Below the pieces are notes generated by a model, which had not been told where the DNA came from, did no database searches, and worked only from the letters and a program-made list of their open reading frames with translations. Made by a program: the position numbers and the translations under genes. Positions 1 through 6,943 of a stretch of 64,000 bases of DNA are shown here, piece by piece (position 1 is the stretch's first letter; each line of letters begins with the position of its first letter). Origin of the DNA: JBFAPK01 sp040676675 (GTDB taxonomy: Bacteria; Actinomycetota; Actinomycetes; Mycobacteriales; Micromonosporaceae); assembly GCF_040676675.1 (NCBI RefSeq), contig NZ_JBFAPK010000026.1, positions 1-64,000 of the forward strand, read 5' to 3'.

Positions 1-97
1 TCGGTGTCGGGTAGCGCCTCTAGTGTTCAGGTGACGGCACCGCACCACGCCCAGCGGCCGCGAGGTGGCGCAGCCGGCCGACGGAGGCAGCCGTGAC

Positions 98-148
98 TGG
101 TACGCCAGAGACGTTGTCCGCCGCCTCGATAACGTCTCCGGCGTACCA
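98..148. repeat. Large inverted repeat upstream of oxidoreductase operon
   Basis: Arms 98-115 (TGGTACGCCAGAGACGTT) and 131-148 pair over 18 positions with one mismatch around a 15-base loop. As RNA it would form a strong hairpin without a U-tract; as DNA it could be an operator or the remnant of a mobile element end. No coding region in 1-285 is convincing; the reading frames there lack homology cues and a ribosome site. Confidence 0.7.
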
Positions 149-196
149 CCGACGCGGCGCCAAGCCCGACGGAGCGCGCGTGCGGCCGGGCGTGCC

Positions 197-227
197 GAAA
201 CGACCCGGAAACGACGGCGGAAACGAC
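197..227. repeat. Three phased GAAACGAC direct repeats
   Basis: GAAACGAC occurs at 197-204, 208-215 and 220-227, spaced 11 and 12 bases, so the copies lie on one DNA face about 60-90 bases before the oxidoreductase start. The arrangement resembles tandem half-sites of a winged-helix or response-regulator protein. Function is inferred only from spacing and position. Confidence 0.5.
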
Positions 228-285
228 CGGGGACACGGACCGGGAGATCTTGCACCTCGGCCGGATCGACAGGCACGATCGACCG

Positions 286-1284
286 GTGACAGCACGCTGG
301 GGGATGACCGTGCCACTGAGCGGGGTGCCGCTCGCCGACCATGCCAAGGTCTACGCGGCCCTCGCCGACGCCGGCTTCACCGACCTGTGGTCCAGCGAGG
401 TCGCCGGCACGGACGCGTTCACGCCGCTGGCGCTCGCCAGCGTCTGGCAGCCGAGGATGCGCCTCGGCACGGCCGTGGTGCCGGTCTACACGCGCGGCCC
501 CGGGCTGCTGGCGATGAGCGCGGCGGCGCTGGCCGAGGCCGCCCCGGGCCGGTTCGCCTTCGGCATCGGCGCCTCGTCGCCGGTCCTCGTGCAGGACTGG
601 AACGCGAGCCGGTTCGCCGAACCGTACCGGCGGACCCGCGACATGCTGCGGTTCCTGCGCGCGGCGCTGCGCGGCGAGACCGTCGACGAGGTCTACGACA
701 CCTTCACGGTGCGCCGCTTCCGGCTGGAACGCCCGCCGACCGTACCGCCGCCGATCCTGCTCGCCGCGCTGCGCCCCCGGATGCTGCGGCTCGCCGCCGC
801 CGAGGCGGACGGCACCATCCTCAACTGGCTGGCCGCGGCCGACGTACCGCGGGTCCTGGCCGAGTTGGGGGAGCGGCGGGAGGGCTTCGAGGTGACCGCC
901 CGGGTCTTCGTCTGCCCGACCGAGGACGCCAGGCACGCCCGCACCATCGGCCGGCGCCTGATCACCACCTACCTCACAGTGCCCGCGTACGCCGAGTTCC
1001 ACCGCTGGCTCGGCCGGGAGCCGGTGCTCGCCCCCATGTGGCAGGCGTGGGGGCGGGACGACCGGCGCGCCGCCGGCGAGGCCGTACCCGACGAACTGGT
1101 GGACGCCCTCGTACTGCACGGGGCGCCGGAGGACTGCCGGGCGCAGGTGCAGCGGTACGTCGACGCCGGGATCGACGTACCGGTGATCGCCCTACTGCCC
1201 ACCCCGGAGTTGGCCGCCGGCGGTGCCGCCGCGCTCGCGACGGTGATCGCCCGACTCGGACCCACGCCCGCGCAGGCCCTCTGA
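286..1284 (+). CDS. LLM class F420-dependent oxidoreductase
   Basis: Luciferase-like monooxygenase fold protein of about 332 aa, expected to be a soluble (beta/alpha)8 enzyme using F420 or flavin. Seen: a GTAVVP strand near residue 58 and the FGIGAS turn near residue 97, both usual in the family, then a C-terminal EDCRAQVQRYVDAGID segment typical of the last helices. The GTG at 286 is chosen because family members often start only a few residues before the first strand (ARWGMTVPL); ATG 304 and TTG 250 are alternatives and none has a clear Shine-Dalgarno sequence. The stop overlaps the next start (TGATG), so it is co-transcribed with the SDR gene. The substrate is unknown. Confidence 0.85.
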   Translation: MTARWGMTVPLSGVPLADHAKVYAALADAGFTDLWSSEVAGTDAFTPLALASVWQPRMRLGTAVVPVYTRGPGLLAMSAAALAEAAPGRFAFGIGASSPVLVQDWNASRFAEPYRRTRDMLRFLRAALRGETVDEVYDTFTVRRFRLERPPTVPPPILLAALRPRMLRLAAAEADGTILNWLAAADVPRVLAELGERREGFEVTARVFVCPTEDARHARTIGRRLITTYLTVPAYAEFHRWLGREPVLAPMWQAWGRDDRRAAGEAVPDELVDALVLHGAPEDCRAQVQRYVDAGIDVPVIALLPTPELAAGGAAALATVIARLGPTPAQAL

Positions 1285-2087
1285 TGCGCCTCGGAGGCAA
1301 GGTCGCCGTCGTCACCGGCGGTGCGGGTGGCATCGGGGCCGCGCTGGCCCGCCGTTTCGCCGCCGAGGGCGCCGAGGGCGTGGTGGTGGCGGACCTGGAC
1401 GAACCGGCGGCCGCCCGGGTCGCGGCCCGGATCGGCCCGGTCGCGGTGGCCGTCGGCGTCGACGCCGCCGACGAGGAACAGGTACGCGCCCTGGTCGCCA
1501 CCGCCGAGCGGCGGTACGGCCGGATCGACCTTTTCTGCGCCAACGCGGGCATCACCGTCGGGGCGGGACTCTCCGCCCCGGACGCGGACTGGCGGCGCGC
1601 CTGGGAGATCAACGTGATGGCGCACGTCCACGCCGCCCGTGCCGTGCTGCCCGGCATGCTCGCCCGCGGCGAGGGCTACCTGTTGCAGACCTGCTCGGCG
1701 GCGGGGCTGCTCACCGCGATCGGCGACGCGCCGTACACGGTCACCAAGCACGCCGCCGTGGGGCTGGCCGAATGGCTGGCGATCACGTACCGGGACCGGG
1801 GCATCCGGGTCAGCGCGCTCTGCCCGCAGGGCGTGCGTACCCCGATGCTCGACGACGGGCTGGCCGCCGGCCACGCCGGCGCGGTGGTGACGGCGGCCTC
1901 CGGGCCGGTCCTCGAACCCGAGCAGGTGGCGCAGGCGGTGGTCGACGGGCTCGCCGACGAGCGGTTCCTCATCCTGCCGCACCCGGAGGTCGCCGAGTAC
2001 GCCCGCACCAAGGCCGCCGACCCGGACCGCTGGCTCGCCGGCATGCGTTCGCTGGTCCGCCGCCTCACCGGCAACCAACCGGGATAG
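1284..2087 (+). CDS. SDR family NAD(P)-dependent oxidoreductase
   Basis: A 267-aa short-chain dehydrogenase. It shows the Rossmann motif TGGAGGIG near the N-terminus, CANAG after strand 4, and a catalytic set with Ser in the CSAAG region and the YTVTK (YxxxK) motif. It starts at ATG 1284, overlapping the upstream stop by one base. Pairing with an F420-type oxidoreductase suggests two redox steps on a shared small-molecule substrate, but nothing identifies it. Cytosolic. A reading frame open upstream to position 93 runs through the oxidoreductase gene in another frame and is not taken as coding. Confidence 0.9.
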   Translation: MRLGGKVAVVTGGAGGIGAALARRFAAEGAEGVVVADLDEPAAARVAARIGPVAVAVGVDAADEEQVRALVATAERRYGRIDLFCANAGITVGAGLSAPDADWRRAWEINVMAHVHAARAVLPGMLARGEGYLLQTCSAAGLLTAIGDAPYTVTKHAAVGLAEWLAITYRDRGIRVSALCPQGVRTPMLDDGLAAGHAGAVVTAASGPVLEPEQVAQAVVDGLADERFLILPHPEVAEYARTKAADPDRWLAGMRSLVRRLTGNQPG

Positions 2088-2109
2088 CCGAATGATCCGA
2101 GCAACCCCG

Positions 2110-2305
2110 GATCATGTCGGGGTCGGCGGCCGATCGCTCCGGTCAAGCCTGGTCCAGGTCGGGGCTGGTGGCCGACCACTCCGGTCGCGGTCCGGCCCGG
2201 TCCAGGTCGGGCTTGGTGCCGTAAGTTCCGGTCGCACCCGGCCCAGGTCCGGGTTGGTGGCCGGATTGCCCGCGACGGGATCAAGCCTGACCGCCCAGAG
2301 CGGGT
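2110..2305. repeat. Imperfect tandem repeats in convergent intergenic region
   Basis: The 254 bases between the convergent SDR and transglutaminase-like genes hold roughly four diverged copies of a 40-48 base unit, each with a CCGGTC core followed by CCAGGTC(C)GGG and a GGTGGCCG segment. No gene is supported here. The copies could fold as successive hairpins and end both transcripts, but no canonical terminator stands out. Confidence 0.5.
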
Positions 2306-2341
2306 AATCCGGCCACCAACCCTCCACCGCAAGTGCGACGC

Positions 2342-4723
2342 TCAGCGGCGCCAGCGCAGCGGCCCCGGATGCAGCGACCAGACCAACCGCCGCCACCACG
2401 ACCGCCGCGCCCGCAGCGCCGTCGCGTACGCCACCGCCTGGCTCCCGGCCCGACGCGCCTGCTCCTCGTCGGTGCCCCCGGGCGCGAAGGTGGCCAGGTT
2501 GACCAGGCTCGCGAGGTCGTCGATGGGCGGTACCGGCGGGCGGGGCGGCTTCACGGGCTCCGCCCCGACCTCGCGGGCGTGCTCGGCCACCTCGCTCGCG
2601 GCCAGGTGCTCGGCGGCGGGCCGGCCGGCGAGCCGCAGCGCGTCGGTCACCTCCCACCAGGCCCCGACGATGCGCTGCCCCGGCGGGCCATCGTCGAGGC
2701 GCCGCCGCCGTTGCGCCCGGCGCAGACCGGTGACGGCCAGCACCAGCCCGCCGAGGAGCAGCAGCAGGAGTCCGCTGCCGCCGCCGGCCAGTACCGGTCC
2801 GGAGAGCCCGCCGCGTCCGCGCGGTGCCGGTGCGGCCTGGGCGGAGGCGGAGGCGGCCGGGGTGGCGCTGGGGGTCTGCTCGTCCGGTGACGGCGGCGGG
2901 TCGTCGGGCTTGGGCTTGAAGTCCTCCTCGACCGGGCGCGGCTGGGTGTTGGGGCGCGGCAGCGGGTCGAACGCGACCCAGCCGAGGCCGTCGAAGAGCA
3001 CCTCCGGCCAGGCGAAGGCGTCCGCGGCGCGGACCGGGCCGTCGCCGGTACGCGACTCGAAGCCCACCACCACCCGGGTCGGCAGCCCCATCAGCCGGCC
3101 GAGCACGGCGAAGGTCGCGGCGAACTGCTCCGAGGTGCCGCGCTGGCCGCCGCCGTTGCGCGGTCCGAAGAGGAAGAAGTTGAGGTTCGGGTAGGCGTGC
3201 CCGCTGGGGGCGTCGGCGACGATCCGGTAGTGCTCGGAGAGGAACTCCTCGATCGCCAGCGCCCGCGCGTACGGGGCGCCGTTGTCGGCGGCGAGCTGCT
3301 CGGCGAGGCGCTGGATCTGCTCGGGCGCGCCGTCGGCGACCCGCAGCACCCGGGCCACCTTGTCGCCCGCCGGTACGTTCGCCGTGGCGAGCAGGTTCAG
3401 GTCGGGCTTCTCCTGCGCGGAGCTGACCGTGTAGCGCACCCCGGCCGCCAGGCCCTCGGGCCGGATCAGCGTGCCGCTGCCCGGGTCGTACGCGATGCGG
3501 GCCCCCGTGACCTCCTCGGGGGTCGCCACCGCCGGCAGCAGCCGCCCGCTCAGCTCCTCGATCGTGATCTCCTGCCGGATGTGCTCCACCGAGGAGTCGG
3601 GGTTCACCGGGGCGCTGGGCAGGATCCGGCCGGCGTTGCGGTAGGTGGCCCCGACCCGCCAGGTCGCCCCGTCGTAGTCGTTGAGGACGGCGAGCCGGAT
3701 GCGTACGCCCTTGTCCGCCTCGGCCGCGTCCGGCGGCGGCGCGCCGTCCTGGCCATCGTCGTCGGCGCCGTCGTCCGTACCGTCGCCGGTCCCACCGTCC
3801 AGGTTGCCGTCGCCGGTTCCACCGTCCGGGTTCGCGCTCGGCCCGGCCGCTCCGGCGCCGGTGCCGCTGCGGCCGGTGGTGCGGACCTGGAACAGCTCCT
3901 GGTTCGGGTTCAGCGCCCAGCCGGAAATGCGAATCAGCGGGTTCTCGTCGAGGCTGTCCACCTGGGGCGGCTGCACGTACCGCCGGGGGTCGACCGGGCG
4001 GCTGCTGACCTGCCGGGCCACCACCGGCGCCACCACGGCGGTCGCCGCGATCACCAGGGTCAGCCCGATCGCCGTGGCCGCCAGCAGGCGCAGCCGGGCG
4101 GCGGCGGGCAGGCCGTCCGTGCCGGCCGGTCCCGTGCCGGCCGGCGTGGTCACCGCGGCCGGCCGGCGGGTGGTGGAGGCCAGCCCGACCGCGGCCGCGG
4201 CGGCGAACGCGACGGCCGGCCAGAGCGCCGGGTCGGCGTTCGGGCCGACGACGTAGAGCGCCCCGGCGAAGAGCACCGCCGGCGGCAGGTAGCCGAGCAG
4301 CACCCGGTTGGCCCGGAGGATCACCTCGGCGCCGGCCAGTCCGGCGAGCCAGGCGGCCACCACGGGAACCAGCACGGTGTCGGGGGTCGGCTCGACCGGG
4401 ATCATGGCGGTGAGCAGGCGTGGGATGCCGTTGCGGGTGGCGTCCACGACCACGTCGCCGAACGGGTCGGTGAGCTGGGCGCGGCCGGCGGCCAGCCACA
4501 TCGCCAGCGCCGCGTAGCCGGCGAGCGCGACGGCCGACAGCGGCGCGACCAGCCAGGACGGCAGCCGCCGGGCCGCGACGCTGATCAGTACCGAGCCGGC
4601 GGCGGCGCCGGCGACCAGCTGGGTCAGCAGCGTGCCGGCGTAGACCCGGCCGAGCGCCACGCCGGAGAGCGCGATCATCGCGATCAGTACCAGCGGCAGC
4701 GGTACCGCCCGCAGCAGCCTCAC
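2342..4723 (-). CDS. Transglutaminase-like membrane protein, catalytic residues replaced
   Basis: A 793-aa protein with about six N-terminal membrane segments, an extracytoplasmic core, a further membrane segment near residue 690 and a cytoplasmic tail; the layout of the DUF3488/transglutaminase (TgpA-like) family. In the core the usual GxCEQFA is GTSEQFA (Ser 531 in place of the catalytic Cys), and the usual HAWxEV is FAWPEV (Phe 570 in place of His); the Asp of FDPLP (586) is kept. It is therefore probably not a working transglutaminase. GTG 4723 overlaps the DUF58 stop by 4 bp. The neighbours MoxR and DUF58 form the conserved actinobacterial trio; a role at the cell envelope is inferred. 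A Gly/Asp-rich stretch lies near residues 300-330. Confidence 0.88.
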   Translation of the reverse strand: MRLLRAVPLPLVLIAMIALSGVALGRVYAGTLLTQLVAGAAAGSVLISVAARRLPSWLVAPLSAVALAGYAALAMWLAAGRAQLTDPFGDVVVDATRNGIPRLLTAMIPVEPTPDTVLVPVVAAWLAGLAGAEVILRANRVLLGYLPPAVLFAGALYVVGPNADPALWPAVAFAAAAAVGLASTTRRPAAVTTPAGTGPAGTDGLPAAARLRLLAATAIGLTLVIAATAVVAPVVARQVSSRPVDPRRYVQPPQVDSLDENPLIRISGWALNPNQELFQVRTTGRSGTGAGAAGPSANPDGGTGDGNLDGGTGDGTDDGADDDGQDGAPPPDAAEADKGVRIRLAVLNDYDGATWRVGATYRNAGRILPSAPVNPDSSVEHIRQEITIEELSGRLLPAVATPEEVTGARIAYDPGSGTLIRPEGLAAGVRYTVSSAQEKPDLNLLATANVPAGDKVARVLRVADGAPEQIQRLAEQLAADNGAPYARALAIEEFLSEHYRIVADAPSGHAYPNLNFFLFGPRNGGGQRGTSEQFAATFAVLGRLMGLPTRVVVGFESRTGDGPVRAADAFAWPEVLFDGLGWVAFDPLPRPNTQPRPVEEDFKPKPDDPPPSPDEQTPSATPAASASAQAAPAPRGRGGLSGPVLAGGGSGLLLLLLGGLVLAVTGLRRAQRRRRLDDGPPGQRIVGAWWEVTDALRLAGRPAAEHLAASEVAEHAREVGAEPVKPPRPPVPPIDDLASLVNLATFAPGGTDEEQARRAGSQAVAYATALRARRSWWRRLVWSLHPGPLRWRR

Positions 4724-5874
4724 CACCGCTGCACCCCGTCCCACTCGGCGGCGAACTCGGTGCCGTCCGCGGCGTCGATCATGACCATGCCGGCCGCGCC
4801 GCCGGGGCTCTGCCCGCTCGCGCCGAAGACCGCGACCACCACCGACGGGTACGCCCCGTGCAGCGCGCCGAGGTAGCCGAGGTCCTCGCGGCCACCGGGG
4901 CCGGTGAGGAAGACCAGCGTGTCGCCGATCCGCTCCTGGCGCAGCCGGTCCGTGGCGATCCGCAGCGGATCCTGCCGCGTCCCGCGCGACCCGGCCTGCA
5001 ACTCCACGGCGGCCAACCGGTCCAGGTAGTCGCCCTCGGTGCCGTGCTCGGCGACCAGCAGCAGCTCCGCCGGCAGGTCCTCGCGCCGCGCCGCGGCCAC
5101 CACCGAGGCGGCGGCCTCGCAGGCCGACTCGAACGTCTCGGCCGTACCGTCCACCACCTGTGGGTGCGCGGCGGCCCGGTTGTCCAGCAGCACCACGATC
5201 CGCGGCAGGCTGGTGTCGACGTGCTCGCGCACCATCAGCTCGCCGACCCGCGCGCTGGTCCGCCAGTGCACCCGGCGCAGCTCGTCGCCGACGACGTACT
5301 CCCGCAGCGAGTCGAAGGTGATCGAGCCGTGCGGCACCCGGTCGATCCGCCCGTCGAGGCTGCGCGCCACCCCGGCCGGTACGGCGGTGAGCGTGTGGAT
5401 CCGGGGATGGACGAGCACGGTGGCCGTCCCGCCGTGCGAGTGCGCCAGCGTCATCAGCCCGAGCGCGTCGCGGCCGGTGACCCGCAGCGGGCCGATCGGC
5501 ACGACGCCGCGCCGGGTGGTCGGTACGGGGTAGCTGACCGTGGTGTCGTGCCCGGGGCGCAGCCGTAGCAGCGGTACGGGGATGGCGAGCCGGCCGCAGC
5601 GGTCCTCGGCGATCAGGTTGGTCGAGCGGACCCGACCGGTGTTGCGCACGGTCAGGGTCATGGTGGCCGGCTCGCCCCGGCCGACCCGGTCCGGCTCGGC
5701 CACCCGGGTCACCCGCAGTCGCGGACGCCACAGGGCGTAGCCGAGCGCGCAGGCCAGTGCGATGACCGCGGCGGTGCCGAGCAGCGCCAGTTCGGAGTAG
5801 CCGAACCAGAATCCGGCCACGAGCAGGAGGACGGCACCGGCCAGCAGCCCGATGCCGCGCGTGGTGATGGTCAT
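4720..5874 (-). CDS. DUF58 domain-containing protein
   Basis: A 384-aa protein with two N-terminal membrane segments followed by a cytoplasmic DUF58 domain, recognised by FDSLREYVVGDELRRVHWRT near residue 190 and a von Willebrand A-like fold after it. Such proteins act with MoxR ATPases, probably as the partner whose conformation the ATPase controls. ATG 5874 follows a GGGGAGA ribosome site. It overlaps the downstream transglutaminase-like gene by 4 bp and lies 12 bp from the MoxR gene, so the three are one operon. Confidence 0.92.
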   Translation of the reverse strand: MTITTRGIGLLAGAVLLLVAGFWFGYSELALLGTAAVIALACALGYALWRPRLRVTRVAEPDRVGRGEPATMTLTVRNTGRVRSTNLIAEDRCGRLAIPVPLLRLRPGHDTTVSYPVPTTRRGVVPIGPLRVTGRDALGLMTLAHSHGGTATVLVHPRIHTLTAVPAGVARSLDGRIDRVPHGSITFDSLREYVVGDELRRVHWRTSARVGELMVREHVDTSLPRIVVLLDNRAAAHPQVVDGTAETFESACEAAASVVAAARREDLPAELLLVAEHGTEGDYLDRLAAVELQAGSRGTRQDPLRIATDRLRQERIGDTLVFLTGPGGREDLGYLGALHGAYPSVVVAVFGASGQSPGGAAGMVMIDAADGTEFAAEWDGVQRW

Positions 5875-5886
5875 GTCTCCCCGGAA

Positions 5887-6882
5887 TCAGACCCCGGTGC
5901 GGGCAGGCTGCCCGGTGGGCAGCGGTACCGGCACCGACGCCACCGCCTCGTGCAGGACCTGGGCGGCGGTGGCGCCGCGCACCTGGGCATCGGGGGAGAG
6001 CAGGATGCGGTGGGCGAAGACCGGCTCGGCGAGCGCCTTGAGGTCCTCGGGCAGCACCCACCCGCGACCGTCGATCAGGGCGTACGCGCACGCGGCCCGG
6101 GTCAGCGCGATCACCCCTCGGGGGCTCACCCCGACCCGGACCTGCGGGTGGGTACGGGTCGCGGCGGCGAGCCGCACGGCGTACGCGTAGAGCGGGTCGG
6201 CGATGTGTACCCGCTGCGCCATCCGCACCATTTCGCCGACGGTGTTCGTGTCGGTGACCGGGTCCAGCCCCTCCGGGGAGCGTACGGTGGCGCCGCGCAG
6301 CACCTCGATCTCGACGGCCTCGTCCGGGTAGCCGATCGAGAGCTTCACGAGGAAGCGGTCCAGCTGCGCCTCGGGCAGCCGGTAGGTGCCGTCCATCTCG
6401 ACCGGGTTCTGGGTGGCGACCACGAGGAAGGGCTGCGGCACCGGGTGGCGTACGCCGTCGACGGTGACGTTGCGCTCCTCCATCACCTCCAGCAGCGCCG
6501 ACTGGGTCTTCGGCGACGCCCGGTTGATCTCGTCGGCGATGACGATGTTGGCGAAGACCGGCCCGGGGTGGAACTCGAAGCCCCGGGTCGCCTGGTTGAA
6601 GATCGTCACGCCGGAGACGTCGGCCGGAAGCAGGTCCGGCGTGAACTGGATGCGCCGCCACTTGCCCTGTACCGAGGCCGCGATCGCCCGGGCCAGCGTC
6701 GTCTTGCCCACCCCGGGCACATCCTCCAGGAGGATGTGCCCCTGGGCGAAGAACGCGGTCAGCGCCAGCCGTACGACGTGCGGCTTGCCCAGTACGACCG
6801 CGTTGACGTTCGCGGCGAGCCGGGCCGCCAGCTCGGCGAAGCCCTGTACGTGCTGCTGGCTCAGCGGCTCGTGATTGTTCAC
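5887..6882 (-). CDS. MoxR family AAA+ ATPase
   Basis: A 331-aa AAA+ chaperone-like ATPase. Seen: Walker A GVGKTT near residue 50, Walker B IADEINRASPKTQSALLEVM, sensor 1 ATQNP, and the GVSPRG and AYALIDGR elements of the C-terminal lid. It is expected to remodel a membrane or metal-binding partner; with DUF58 and the transglutaminase-like protein downstream, the target is probably that membrane assembly. Start GTG 6882 follows a GAGGAG site about 11 bases upstream. Longer in-frame extensions to 7200 run through the FN3 gene and are rejected. Confidence 0.95.
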   Translation of the reverse strand: MNNHEPLSQQHVQGFAELAARLAANVNAVVLGKPHVVRLALTAFFAQGHILLEDVPGVGKTTLARAIAASVQGKWRRIQFTPDLLPADVSGVTIFNQATRGFEFHPGPVFANIVIADEINRASPKTQSALLEVMEERNVTVDGVRHPVPQPFLVVATQNPVEMDGTYRLPEAQLDRFLVKLSIGYPDEAVEIEVLRGATVRSPEGLDPVTDTNTVGEMVRMAQRVHIADPLYAYAVRLAAATRTHPQVRVGVSPRGVIALTRAACAYALIDGRGWVLPEDLKALAEPVFAHRILLSPDAQVRGATAAQVLHEAVASVPVPLPTGQPARTGV

Positions 6883-6943
6883 TGTGGGTGGTGCTCCTCG
6901 GCCGGTGGTGCGGTAGGCGGTCGTACGGTCGGCGGTGCGGCGG

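Noticed and set aside
93..1283. Long plus-strand frame open from 93 into the SDR gene
   Set aside because: It runs antiphase through the oxidoreductase, is Arg/Ala rich without folds, and the SDR start at 1284 is fixed by the Rossmann motif.
969..2078. 369-aa minus-strand frame opposite the SDR gene
   Set aside because: High-GC shadow: no ribosome site, low-complexity sequence and a clear gene on the other strand.
3197..4876. 559-aa plus-strand frame over the transglutaminase-like gene
   Set aside because: Shadow of a gene with membrane segments and family motifs on the minus strand.
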